Shown here one piece after another: positions 34,842-46,130 of a DNA stretch of 64,000 nt. The stretch's first letter is position 1. Each line of letters starts with the position of its first letter. The stretch comes from Tamarix chinensis (taxonomy: Eukaryota > Streptophyta > Magnoliopsida > Caryophyllales > Tamaricaceae), in the NCBI GenBank assembly GCA_030549775.1, contig CM060172.1, positions 5,105,361 to 5,169,360 of the forward strand, in the 5' to 3' direction. Under the pieces are notes generated by a model, which searched no databases, had not been told where the DNA came from, and worked only from the letters and a program-made list of their open reading frames with translations. Both the position numbers and the translations under genes were made by a program.

Positions 34842-36263
34842 TATAATATTCTAAATTTTTATAACCTCAAATTAGAACATTTAACCTTTTATCCAAAAAA
34901 TTAATCTTTAATTACTAATTTCATTATTTTTGTCATCCTTTATCTTACAAACCTAGATAAATTATTTAATAAATAAATAAAATTATTTTAATTATTTAAT
35001 CTTACTCTTTTTAGTTAAATAATCACTGAACCCAAAAATTTTATCGAAATTTTTTTCTTAATTTAATACTATTATTGTTGGATAAATTCTTATAATATTA
35101 TCCTAATAACCTAAATTTAAGCTACTTATTAATTCTAACCCTAAATCTACTTTCTTTTACTTTTACGTTTCTTCCATTTTCCTTTTTCTTCCTTTTCTTC
35201 CTTTTCTCTTTTCTTTTTCTTTTCCCTTCTTTTTTTTCTATTCTCCTCTCAGGTCAGCCCGTCCCCCTTTCTTCTTCTTCTTCTTTTCCTATATTGGCCC
35301 ATCTTTCTTTTCTTTCTTTCTTCTTCTACTTCTTCCCATGTAAGTCAGCCTTCTCCCCTCCTCTTTCTCACATAACCCGACCCAGTCTCCTTTCTTCTCC
35401 TCCTTCCCCTATCTATGCCCCCTCCAAATGTGCCCTTACCACCTTCTTTCCCCATACAAGCAACGTGTCTGCACCCCTACATGCGTACATCGCAATCCTT
35501 CCTCTCCTGGCTAAACCATGCATGCGCTACCTCCCTCCTCACATCCCTTTGCTTCTTCTCTTCTTCCTCATGCCTTGCTTCTCTACCCCGACCTTTCTTT
35601 CTTTCTTTCTTTCTTCTTCCACCCCACCCCTATTTTTCCTTACCACCACCACCTATAGCAACACCCATCATCTCCACCACCAACCCAACCTCCACCGTTG
35701 GCCACCACCCTATACCTTCCTTCCCTCTTTCTTCCTCCTCCTCTCCCACAATGTCTTCCCTTTCTTTCTTCCCTATGGCACTCCCTATTAATCCTTACCC
35801 CTACCACCATCCACAACTCTTGTAGCCACATCTAGTCAATGATAGTTTTTGTCATTACCACACCCCCTCCACTTGAAGCCACCAGCTCCTCCACCTTGTA
35901 GCCCCCTTCATGACCCCAATTAAATGCCCCCAACCACCTCCCTATAGCCTTATATCCACCTCATTCCATTGACACCTCACCTTACTTCCACCACCTTCAT
36001 TTGGTCACCCTATCCCCCTCCATTTCCTCCACCATCGTAACTCCTCTCAGTCTGCCTACCACTAGCCACAATCGCCACCCACTCCTACACCATTACCCTA
36101 CAACCACCCTAGCACCACTCTCCCCCTTTTTCTCCTCCTTTTCTACTTCTCCTTTCCCTTCTCTGCACCACCTCTTCTTGCACACTACACTGTCGCCATC
36201 GCTGCCTTCACCCTCCTACACCACACCATCTACCCACTACCATCTCTACCCCACCTACTGCAC
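34842..36263 (+). mobile_element. LTR start fragment F (plus)
   Basis: Opens TATAATATTCTAAATTTTTATAACC-like sequence (decayed TGTAATACCCC start), then a CT-rich U3 with low-complexity Pro/Ser/Leu frames that are not genes. It is interrupted at 36,263 by a solo LTR and continues at 39,111 in matching C-rich sequence. Confidence 0.6.
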
Positions 36264-39105
36264 TGTAATACCCCTAAATTTTACTATTAAAAAACTTCAT
36301 TTTAAGCAAAAGCGTATAATCAATTAATTGGGTGTTACTACTAAAATTAACATAAATGTGGCTTACCTATCCATCCTTATGTCAATCACAAGGCAAAAAA
36401 ATTAGAAAATTTTAAAACATGATAGAAGGAGATGAGGTGACTTTTAATAACATCAAATAAGTGTTTTAGAGATCAACTCCGATTACAATATCAAAACACA
36501 ACAAAAAGCGATCCCATGGAACTAAGAGTCCAAAAAGGTATCCAGGTAAAAGCTATTATCTAGATAACATGACTCTATGCCTAAACACTAATACTAATAA
36601 ATCAGTCCTCCACATATATCACATCAAAGGCTACAAACTCATCCATCTGGTCCTCACTGACCTGCACATAAATATCTAGGTCGTTTACTCGTTAGATTGA
36701 ATAGCACCTATGAAATGGATGATTAATATGCTACGTATTGAGTAAGGTAACAGTACAGTCAAGTACGATTATATATAATACAAGAATTATCATAAGTAAA
36801 TCAAACATACCCAAATCAAAGAATATCAGATAACTACTTATTCCAAGTCTTTCATTAGATATAACATATTCTAATCTTTTATTTACGTTGAGTTTAGAGG
36901 CCCCACTATTCTTAAACCGATGGAACGGTCTGAAACACCTCTTAGGGACAACACATCTGAGCCACTATTATTATCTAGGGGAATTAAGTCAACACCTCTA
37001 AGAGTAAAATACTCTTGAGCCACTATTATCAAATCGATGGAATGGTCTGAAGCACCTCTCGGGGATAACAAACCCAAGCCACTATTATTATCCAGTGGAA
37101 TGGACTCAACACCTTGATCCTGACTCATGTAGTCTTCCACTTTAAATGATTAGTATCTTTCCATTTATAGTTTAACTCTTTATTATATTTTCATTCATAT
37201 TAATTAAGGGGTCCCACTATTCTTAATCCAGTGGAACAGAATGAAGTATCTCTTAGGGAAAACACACCCGAGCTACTATTATTATCCTATGGAACGGAGC
37301 CATATAAACACCTCGGCCTAACTCAATTGATCTTTCACTTTAAATGATTAGTATCTTATTTAGAATTGATTGTGTATTATCATGCCGAGCTCATGTAAAA
37401 ATAAAAGACATACAACTAAACTATATAAGTATGACTATGTAATTATCCCCCAATGACCATAATACCCTTAGGGTAGGCAAGATAATTGTACTCTCCCAAA
37501 GGCCTTATAAAGCCTAAAATATATACATTTCCAATCATTATCTAAAGTACATATCCTTACTTCCCCATAGATATTTTGTATCCAACATTATACCCAAATA
37601 TGTACTTACATAACTTCATTACTCCCAAGAATACTATTTCATAGCATTTCCATAAATAAATTATTCAATATAACATACTCGATACTAAAATCATATACAA
37701 AGATACAAGTATCACATAAATCCCTAGCTAAGATCACCTATGAAAACAAGATAAAATACAATTAGGATCGAAAATTAAAAAATTGAGAGGGAAGTCAAGG
37801 TAGAGAAGGGTAAAAATGGAATTTACCGGAGTCAAAGGGAAGCTTGAATTATATGAAAGTGTAGAAGAATGTGTGGTGGAGCTATGATTAAATTTTGGTT
37901 GTGTGTGGATAAGATTTGGGGTGAAAATAGGGTTGCACAGCTAAAAAGAAAGTTGCACGGCCAAATGATGCAAAAGTTACACAGCTTTGTAGCAACAATG
38001 CACAACAGGTTGAAGGAAGAAAAGACACACGGCCAAGTGGTGCAAGAATTACATGGCAGTATAGTAAGGGATTTGAGTGTTGCACAGCCATGCACTCTAC
38101 AACACTGAAAGGAATCGAGGAAGGAGAAGGGAAAAGAGGTGGCAATTGGTGGCGATGGCCAGCAATGGTGAGGGGAAGGTTAGGGCAACCTTAGTGGTTG
38201 GTCCACCGGCTAAAGGGTGGCTAATGGTGGCTTGGGTGGTGCTCGGTGGTGGATTTGGGGTTCGAATGCCAAAAATAGGGGAAAAGGAGGAAGAAGAAGG
38301 AGAAAGGAGAAGGACAAAGGGAATAAGGTCAGGAGCTGATGGATAACAATAAAATGGAGGGATGGAGGGGTATATATACTAGTAAGGTGGCGTGCCTTGG
38401 AGGAGAAAAATGGTAGGGGTGACAACAAAAATGATGATGATCTACTGAGAAGAAAGAAGAAAGAAAAATGATAGGGGGATGGTGATGGTCGAGATTGATG
38501 GAAATCAAGCAAAGGCATGAGGGGGTGATGATGAAGAAGAAGGCAGGGAGTGATGGTGATGGTGATAGTGGCTGGGCAATAGAGCAATAACATGGAGAAG
38601 AAGAAAGAAGAAGGATGGCAGGGGAAGTGATGGAGAAGGAGAAGAAGAAGAAGGCAACATGAAGGATGGTAGGGTTAGTAGGGATGGTGTCATGGTGCAT
38701 GTGAGAGGCAAGTGGATGGTGGTGTAGAGGAAGCTAAACTCCTCACGCCACAAAATTGGTGGAGGACAAGAAGGGAAAAGAAAAGAAAAGAAAAGAAAAA
38801 GGAAGAAAAGGGAAGAAGGGAAGAAAAGAAAAGGAGAAAGAAAAGGAAAATGAGAGAAGTGTTAGGGAATTAGGATTAGATTAGGTAATTTTGGATTAGC
38901 AAAGTAATTTGGACTAGTGGAAATTTTAGTGGGTTTTAATTTCAGTTTACGAATTATGATTTATTTGAATTAAGATTTCAATTTCGGGTAAAGTTTCAGG
39001 ATTAAGAAATTTGGTTAAGGCTAACAATAAGATTTATTAATATTAGAATCAAATTAGGGCACTAATGACGCGAGATTAGGCTAAGAAAATTTTCAAGATA
39101 TTACA
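36264..39105 (-). mobile_element. Solo LTR G, 2842 bp, with perfect TSD TGCAC
   Basis: Starts TGTAATACCCC and ends AAGATATTACA. TGCAC is present on both sides (36,259-36,263 and 39,106-39,110). In minus direction it holds a purine/pyrimidine-biased U3 (38,870-38,110), a TATATATA at 38,371-38,378, the remains of the exon-like block (acceptor TTTTCATAG|GTGA at 37,737, donor decayed), a minisatellite (37,300-36,890), and an acceptor-like TGTGCAG|GTCAGTGAGG at about 36,663. Frames encoded across it, such as 38,210-38,593, are compositional artefacts. Confidence 0.9.
36890..37300. repeat. LTR G minisatellite
   Basis: Six or so units around 'tctgaaacacctcttagggacaacac..gagccactattattatc', nearly the same unit family as G1 (18,450-18,930). 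Includes the intact 'ggccccactattcttaaac' that documents the uninterrupted form of the site split at 1283/19,796. Confidence 0.75.
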
Positions 39106-39110
39106 TGCAC

Positions 39111-39340
39111 CCAACAGCCAAACCAACCACCACTTAAAATGAGCCATTTTCTCCCCCCTCCCTTACATGCATGGCTCATACTACACATGCAGCGTGAGTT
39201 GTGTTTTGGTTTTAGATTAATTTTGGTAATTTTTAATATATATGGGTAGTTTGGTAAATTTATATTTAATAAATATTTATAATAAAAAAATTATTATTTT
39301 ATTAATCAAATATTAATATGGTATTTGTGATATTATTTTT
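39111..39340 (+). repeat. Continuation of LTR F with segment inverted relative to 21.9-22.1 kb
   Basis: Bases 39,163-39,333 match the reverse complement of 21,905-22,072 along their length ('catggctca', 'gtgagttgt', 'tttatatttaataaatattt', 'tgtgatattatt'). Both copies sit next to a CT-rich LTR block. Outside this segment the two loci differ. Confidence 0.6.
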
Positions 39341-39774
39341 TGGTACAAAAAATTTATTAGCAGAGCCTAATTATTTTGAAACGATTATAGGTAAAGTTCT
39401 CTTTTGCTAAAAATCAGGTGACCATTATATTCCACTAAAATGTTTGGCTATCGTATGATAGAAAATAAGGGTTTTGACATGTGAATCGTGTTAGACATGA
39501 CTTTTTGCAAATAATTATGTGATTATTAATTTTGTCTTGGCAAAATTAAAAAATAAGGTATAAAATGTCATGTGTGTGAAATTTTAATTAAAAGGGGTCT
39601 AATATTAGAAAGTGGTGTTATATGTTATGTGCATGTAAAAATGTTAGGTTAAGTATGTTTAGACACACTTGTAGAAAAATTATTACTACCATGTGCCCTA
39701 AGGGCAAATTGGTCATCTAAGCATATTATGATATTTGACCCTAACCAGGATGCCTATTGTGTATAAATATTACT
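39341..39774. other. AT-rich stretch, no gene seen
   Basis: Contains degenerate phrases (such as 'aaattggtcatctaagcat' at 39,704) that look like decayed units of the tandem array that follows, but no coding signal. Confidence 0.4.
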
Positions 39775-40545
39775 AAGTATGGAGATAGGGGTTGATGTCT
39801 TAGAAACACATGTTTCAACATGAATATCAATATTATATGGTCTAGGGGCATTTTGACAATTTTAAATGTATTGTGGTGATTATTCTAATAAACATGCATA
39901 ATAAATATTATTTGATGTTGAGAATGAGAATAGGGGTTTGATGTCTTAGAAATACATGTTTCAACATGAAAATCAATATTATATGGTCTAGGGGCATTTT
40001 GGTAATTTTAAATGTATTGTAGTGATTATTCTAATAAACATATAGGTTAAATATTATTTGATGTTGAGAATGAGAATAGGGATTTAATGTCTTGAAATAC
40101 ATGTTTCTGCATGATTATCAATATTATATGGTCTATAAGCATTTTGGTAATTTTAAATTTACTATGGTAATTATTCAAATAAACATGCAAGATGAGTATT
40201 ATTTGATGTCAAGTCTAAGAATAGGGGTTTTACTATTTTAGAACCACATGTTTTAGCATGAATATGAACATTATAGCGTCTAGGGGTATTTTGGCATTTA
40301 GAGTGTACCATGATCAATGTTCTAAAAAAAATGCATAATTTAAGCTATTCGTTATTAAGCATGAGTATAGGGGTTTTGTTGTATTAGATACATCTGTTTC
40401 AACATGATTATTATTATTATTATATAGTATAGGGGTATTTTGGTAATTTGGGATTTGTCATGATAATTATTCTCATAAACATGCAGGATGTGTATTATTT
40501 GTTGTTGAGTATGAGAATATGTGTTTTGATGTTCTAGGAGCGCAT
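39775..40545. repeat. Tandem array of a 143-150-bp unit, about 5.5 copies
   Basis: Unit starts are near 39,782, 39,927, 40,073, 40,218, 40,361 and 40,510, each beginning 'gagaataggggttt' and containing 'acatgtttcaacatga', 'ggtctaggggcattttgg' and 'attattctaataaacatg'. The first two copies are most alike and divergence grows to the right. Unit length is in the nucleosomal/satellite range, but the array is short. Confidence 0.85.
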
Positions 40546-41462
40546 ATTAGGATTTTACGTGAAGAATGGTGTCTAAGGGGGAAATGGTCATTTAGCATGT
40601 TGAATAACTTAATTACATGATCAATAATTTAATTATGGTGTGTTATCTTTTTTATGGCAAGTTGATAAAATAAAATGGAATTTGTAATGGGAATTTATGG
40701 TAAAGTGGTAGCTTTAGCCTTAGGGGTATTTTGGTCATCTTAACCTAAAGTGCCTAGGTGATGTTGGAGAAATCACTCAAGAATTGGCTTTCATAATAAT
40801 GGAGCCAATTATTCTTCATTTAAAAAGTATCTCCTGTAAATTTGAAGACCAACGGAGGGTTATGTCACTCAAAACATAACAAACTAGCAATTAAATGTCC
40901 ACGTGCATGTGTATGGCATGCATGACATGTAAGGAGGGAGTAACCATGTGCATGAGGAGTATGTTGGCAGAATTTTAGAGCATTATTAAGTGATTTAGCT
41001 AATTTATTAATTAAGTAATAAAGTAGAAGAATAAAGTTAGTATAAAGGTAGCATAACATCTTTTAGCTTGGAATCTTTTGAAATATGTTTTAGCTAGTGG
41101 TAAAAAGGTTATATTATTCATTAATGTCAAGCATATTGGATGTATTATGAAGAATATTGAAGTTGAAGATCAACATTGAATAAACTATGTGTGAATTCAA
41201 GCTCGAGCAAATCGAATCTGTGTGAATGATTTGGCTTGAAAGTTTTAATCTCTTCGTCTATATAAATTAGAGATTAATCCATATCTTTTCTACTATTCTT
41301 AATCCATATTTTCCTACCATAATTACCATCAAAATCCTTCTCTATTTCTTGGCTAGACCAAACCCTAAATCCGTATACCAAAACCAAAACCCTAAAACAT
41401 TCATTTGAAACTCGAACCATCCTTACCAACCAAACACCACCTTATTTCCTCTCTTTCAAACC
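40546..41462 (+). other. Dispersed repeat related to the 7.4-8.2 kb insertion
   Basis: A TGTTGGAGAAATC opening at 40,765 could be a copia-type LTR start. Bases 41,183-41,278 match 7948-8042 in the same orientation ('gaatctgtgtgaa.gattt', 'agattaatc.at'), and in both places C-rich sequence follows. Matching LTR ends or a PBS are not seen. No protein gene. Confidence 0.35.
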
Positions 41463-41486
41463 AAACCCTAACCCTAACCCTAAACA
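41463..41486. repeat. Short telomere-like run
   Basis: Three copies of CCCTAAC-type repeat in 'ccctaaccctaaccctaaac' within a C-rich, CCCTAA-sprinkled stretch (41,350-41,520). Too short and impure for a telomere. Confidence 0.5.
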
Positions 41487-42354
41487 ATGATTCCAACCTA
41501 AATCCAAACCCTAACTTTCAACACTAAGCATCTTCATCAATCCACCATCAAATACATACCTTAATTAGCACAAACCATTCAAACCATTATCATTAACAAA
41601 CCATCATCACTGATTCACCACCATTATTCTTCTACCATAATTTGAATCACCATCATCTTATATCCATCACTTTCGAAGCTCTAGTATTTTAAATCACCAT
41701 CTTCGAACCCTTAGAATCTTATCTAACCCCATTCAAACCATTATTTTCACATAACTAAATATGACACCCTCCCACACACATTACTAGGTGTGAATAATAG
41801 AGTCTAGGATAGCCCTAGTAGACTTATAATGTTGACATTGATAATGATCTTGATTTTTATTACCTCATAAATTTGGAAATGAATAAAAATGGTTAAGTAT
41901 GAAGAATTGAATATATGTGATTAATGTGCGGTTTTTGTGGTCACCCTTATAAAATACTAATACTTAAGGTGAAAGATATCGAGATTGGGAATGGTAGCTC
42001 TTTAGGGGTCACTACTTTAAAAACGTGGTTTAACCCACAATTGTTTATGGATTTTTCTAGTGTACCTTAGTGCCCCAACCAAACCCTATATCTTACTCTA
42101 TTTAGCTCTACAGAACTAAGTAGGGAGTATGCATACTTATAGATTATGTGTCCTTATCAATAGAGTATTGTGTACCTTCATATAGCAATGTGATCAGGGT
42201 ATCTTTGCATCCCTGGGTTGATAGTCGGTAGGATATTGTGCTACAATTATGTCCTAGTATGACCACGGTACCTTAGTGTGTCTGTGTCCATTTGATCTCC
42301 CCTCAAGTAAATAAAAATGGAAATGTTTGATTGAATGGAAATGATTATTGGGAT
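41487..42354. other. Intergenic or LTR-derived sequence, no gene
   Basis: C/A-rich to 41,760, then AT-rich text that resembles the middle of the local LTRs ('agtattgtgtaccttcatatag', 'ccctgggttgatagtcgg') without clear termini. Confidence 0.3.
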
Positions 42355-42537
42355 GATTTGGTAGTAGCATTTGTGCCTAGCTATGGTTTGATAGCAGCCA
42401 TTATGCCTACCTGTGGTTTAGTAACAGCTTTTATGCTTACCTAGGGTTGGTATCAGCCTTTGTGCCTATATGTGTTTTGGTAGTAGCATTTGTGCTCACC
42501 TATGGTTTGGTAGTAGCCTTTTTTCCTACCTATGATG
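42355..42537. repeat. Six tandem copies of a 30-bp unit
   Basis: Units read approximately 'ggtttggtagtagcatttgtgcctacctat', with 29-30-bp spacing and moderate divergence. The array sits about 340 bp before a degenerate 'tactcaatgc..gtactgaagggtttctttcttgagctcctgc', paralleling the minisatellite-then-hairpin order of the other LTRs. The fragment is probably one more LTR remnant ending before 42,992. Confidence 0.8.
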
Positions 42538-42991
42538 ATGTGTGTGTACTAGTCATGTTGATGGGCCTACATATGTATCAAGAAGTTGTGGGTTGACTAT
42601 AAGAATTGTACCTACAATTATAGCTTGAGAGTGATGCGGCTTTCAACTTATATTACAAAGAGCATCGCTTGGATGCTCCATTAGTAAGTTTCCGTTATTT
42701 CTAGATGAATGAGCATTGGTAGTATACGGCCTTGATGTTATGCGGATACATGAATCATTATCATAATTTAATTAACATATGCATAGTTAAATGTTCATGT
42801 ATTGTTTTGATCCATTTTATATGTTCCATGTAAGCCTTGCATATTAGTCTTGTATAATGGATTACTCAATGCCATTGTACTGAAGGGTTTCTTTCTTGAG
42901 CTCCTGCTTATTTAATGGGCAATGGCCTTTTTAAGCTAGCTCGCAAGCCCTATTCAAGGCTATCCTTCGGGTTAAGAGTGTAAGGTTATCC

Positions 42992-43933
42992 TGTAATACC
43001 ACATCTTTTTAGGAAGTGTTGAATGAGAGATTATGCAAATTTTGGTGTTTGATTTTAATTTCGTGTTATGACTTGGTTTGAGGTAAAGTTGGATTTGAAA
43101 TGAGGTTAGAAAATTAAATTTAATGTTTTTTTCAAGCAAACTGATCGACTAATTCATTGTTTTAGCAAAATAGTTTTTTCTAGACTAAACTGATCAACTA
43201 GTTAGAGAACTGATCAGCTAGTCTATAGAATAGTCAGCAAGTAGGCCAAACCGATCGATTGGTCTGTCAAGTTGGGTATATTTTTGAAACTCAATTTTTC
43301 AAAAAAAAAAATCTTATAATAAAATGGAACTTTGGTAACCCATGCTGAATTGTTCCTAAGAGATTCATAACCTTTTTCATGATATATTTGGCTTGAAAAT
43401 ACTACTTCAAATCAATCTGAGGAGTTGATTGTGACAATTGAACGGGGAGATAACCTCAGCTCTATCTCCTTCTACCTCTCCCCTCTGCACATTTCTGAGA
43501 TCATTGCTTCGATCTCATACTTGATTATACTCGGCTAGAAAATTCCTTCTACGTTGACCTTTCATTACCCCTTTTGTGAATTGCATTTCTGGACCAATTG
43601 ACCTGCACTCCCCCAAAATTACTTGGAGGATAGGTTGGCATATCTTGGATGAAATCCGTCCATTTAACTTGAATTCAAACTGTAAGAATTAGAGTTTTTG
43701 TTTTGTTCCTAACCACACTATGATTCTTATCGATTAGTTAGCTATAAATAGCCCTAACTATCCTTTTTTTCACCTTTCCTTTAGCCACTAAAAATACCAA
43801 ACTCTCTAGTAATCACCTTCTCCCTCTGCACTTCAAACCTTACAGTCAAATTTCTTTCACTCTTCTAATTATTTCTCTAGCTCCCTCTTGTTTTAATTAT
43901 TAAGCAAGGAAGAGTTAGATTAAGGAAAAAAGG
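42992..43933 (+). mobile_element. LTR B of plus-strand gypsy element P1, part 1
   Basis: Starts TGTAATACCACATC. Contains palindromic repeats (43,137-43,265), an acidic-looking CT-rich U3 (43,450-43,560) and TATAAATA at 43,743. It is interrupted at 43,933 by a solo LTR (duplication AAAGG), continues at 48,002, is interrupted again by a LINE, and ends at 54,018 next to a PBS. Without its two insertions it would be about 3.1 kb. Confidence 0.8.
43743..43750 (+). promoter_or_regulatory. TATA box of LTR B
   Basis: TATAAATA in 'agttagctataaatagccc'. The minus copy at 32,850 reads a decayed 'cttatagaaaac' at the same place. Transcription would start near 43,775, ahead of the C-rich 'cacctttcctttagcc' stretch. 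Confidence 0.55.
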
Positions 43934-44320
43934 TGAAATACCCCAGAACTAATTATTTCGGAAATAAGACATTAAATAAGGATTAGTGGGAATTTATTTA
44001 ATATATTACTCTTTATAAAATAAAAAGGGTTTTGTAGGGCAAGCTAATAAGAATTTTTTTTTTTGAGATAAATTACAAGGGTATTTTTATACAAATATTT
44101 ATATATAAATTTTGGGCCCTAAATTATCCTAAGAAGGAGGGTAAATATTTTATTTAATTATTTAAATATTCTTACTCTAAGTACCTAAGGCAAATACTCT
44201 AAGCTTTCATATAAAATAAAATACTAAAATAAAAATAGCATAAATAAATTTTTCTCCCTTTTTCTTCCTTTTTCCTTTTCTCCTTTTTCCTTTTTTTTTC
44301 TTTCTTTTCTTTTTCTCGCC

Positions 44321-44344
44321 GATTGGGCCAGCCCCGGCCCAATC
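44321..44344. promoter_or_regulatory. Inverted GATTGGGCC / GGCCCAATC pair in LTR A
   Basis: Perfect 9-bp arms around AGCCCC, about 590 bp upstream of the TATA box. It contains TGGGCC and GGCCCA, the plant site II core bound by TCP proteins, and a reverse CCAAT. Conserved with a different spacer at 29,028-29,056. Confidence 0.5.
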
Positions 44345-44398
44345 CCCTTCCCTCTTCTCCTTCCCGCGGCCCAGCGCCGTTCGGCCACCCTCGCCACA

Positions 44399-44417
44399 GT
44401 GAAACGCAGCGTTTCAC
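44399..44417. promoter_or_regulatory. GTGAAACGC-A-GCGTTTCAC inverted repeat
   Basis: Perfect 9-bp arms around a single A, followed by a third GAAACGC copy at 44,432. It lies upstream of the TATA box in the LTR A U3. Confidence 0.45.
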
Positions 44418-44912
44418 CCCCTCATTTCGATGAAACGCTGTGCGCCGATTATTGAAGTAGCCGTTGCCTGCCAGCTCCTCGACGTCGCGCCTTGTCCAAA
44501 TAACCACCAAAATGCCGCGTTTTAATAAGGCGTTTAATGTCCGCTGAACCGGCCGGTTTTCCCCCCCTTTTCTTTCTTTCTTCACGGACCGCCGGTCCAG
44601 GCCTCCTCCCTGTCTTCTTCCCCCCCGCGTGCCGCTGCAACTCGCCGCCCAGCCCCCTCTGCGCCGACCAGCCACCTGCGCCGCCTGCACGCCCTCTCTC
44701 TCTCTCCCCGACCTTCCAGCTAGCCTTATCCGACAGGCCGACACCCCTACACCTCACACAAGCCTGCTCGTGCCCCTTCCTTTTTCCCGACCGAAACGCA
44801 GGTCTGCCATGGCAGACCAGCGCCGCCTGCCACCGACGGCCGGCGTGACGAATTTTCGCCTGCCCGTGCCTCTCTCTGCCCCCTCTCTCGATTTTTCCCC
44901 CCAATTCGAGCC

Positions 44913-44920
44913 TATAAATA
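44913..44920 (+). promoter_or_regulatory. TATA box of LTR A
   Basis: TATAAATA in 'gagcctataaatacccc', at the downstream side of a GC-rich U3. Transcription would be expected near 44,943-44,950. This is the best-preserved promoter in the window. Confidence 0.65.
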
Positions 44921-45439
44921 CCCCACGAGCCCCAGCATCGGGCTCTTTCGAAAATTAAGCCCAGAAATCCCCTTTCTCGCCACCCCTCTTCAGATCACCG
45001 TTCCGTCGCCGTCGCCCATAGCCGCCACTCGAACCACCCCCGAAACCCTTCCCTGCATCACCCTCCACCTAACCAAGCCTCTCTCACCCCTCGGTTTGCT
45101 CTGCACGCGCCGCCCCAGGCGTGCAAAGCACCCATCCCGACCAAGCTAACTCCAAACCCCGCCACCCTTCGCGCCGCAGCCCACCGCCGCGCCGCCACTT
45201 CCAGCACCCCCTCTACCTTCTAAAACCACCAAGGGAGCTTCCCCAACCTCCCTAGACCTTCTGTTTCCCCTACCAAGCCCTCCTTTCCCTTCTTTTTCCC
45301 TCCACCACCTCTCTACCTTCCTTCTCCCCCTACGCCGCCGCCGCCGCCGCCACCGTGCGCCGTGCGCCGCCATCTGTGCCACCAGCACCCTAGGTAGTTC
45401 TCTAAACTCCCCAACCCCTAAACCTTTATTATACAAATG

Positions 45440-45511
45440 CTAATTATTTTAGTAGCATTATTAATATTATTCTTACTATTATTCTTATTATTACTATTAT
45501 TATTATTAATG

Positions 45512-45542
<31 letters not shown>

Positions 45543-45623
45543 TATTAGTACTATTATTAGTACTATTATTATTATTATTACTATTATGATTATTGTTATT
45601 ATTGTTATTATTATTATTAATAC

Positions 45624-45659
<36 letters not shown>

Positions 45660-45835
45660 TACTGTTATTATTATTATTATTATTTAACCTACCTTGAAAC
45701 ATTTATAACTATTGGTAATACTAATATTAGTGGCCTATAACTTTAGTATTTTTATTTTAATATCATGATCGTTATTATTATTGCTAGTATTACTATTATC
45801 GTTAGTATCATGGTTATTATTATTATTACTATTAC

Positions 45836-45871
<36 letters not shown>

Positions 45872-45900
45872 TATTATTACCACTATCATTACTATTAGTA
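45440..45900. repeat. (TTA)n-rich microsatellite in LTR A
   Basis: Long imperfect TTA/TTATTAC runs. The matching stretch in the 60,959 LTR is 63,400-63,825. Poly-Asn and poly-Ile frames arise from it and are not genes. Confidence 0.95.
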
Positions 45901-46130
45901 ACATTGAACTACTACCCTTAATAATAAATATTATTAAAATTACTTTAAAATTTTTGTAGCTACGTTTATTAGTAGCAGCATGATTAACTACTTTAAGAAT
46001 ATTGACCATACTTCACTTATAAAAGTAATGTTACTATTCTTAGCCCTAATGGTAAGTTAAAGAGTAGGGGTAAGGTAAAATAGAATAGTGTTTTGGTCGG
46101 AGAAAAGTAACCCTAGTTTTCCTCTTATAG

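Noticed and set aside
34312..35831. Long Pro/Ser/Leu-rich frames (up to 176 codons); similar ones at 24,050-24,745 and 38,210-38,753
   Set aside because: They lie in the CT-rich U3 of long LTRs, overlap in several frames, and have no domain or codon structure.
40765..41300. Firm call of a Ty1/copia LTR starting TGTTGG
   Set aside because: No matching CCAACA-type end, target duplication or PBS could be found, so it is left as an unclassified repeat.
41463..41486. Telomere or interstitial telomere repeat
   Set aside because: Only about three impure CCCTAAC units in C-rich sequence; CCCTAA is common throughout this window.
44199..44958. GC-rich Arg/Gly and Pro/Cys-rich frames of 103-181 codons on both strands
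   Set aside because: They span the promoter region of solo LTR A and follow its composition. The relative at 28.5-29.5 kb does not preserve them.
45418..45702. Poly-Asn open frame, and poly-Ile frames at 45,752-46,009 and 63,585-63,897
   Set aside because: These are translations of TTA/TAA microsatellites in several frames and carry no coding signal.
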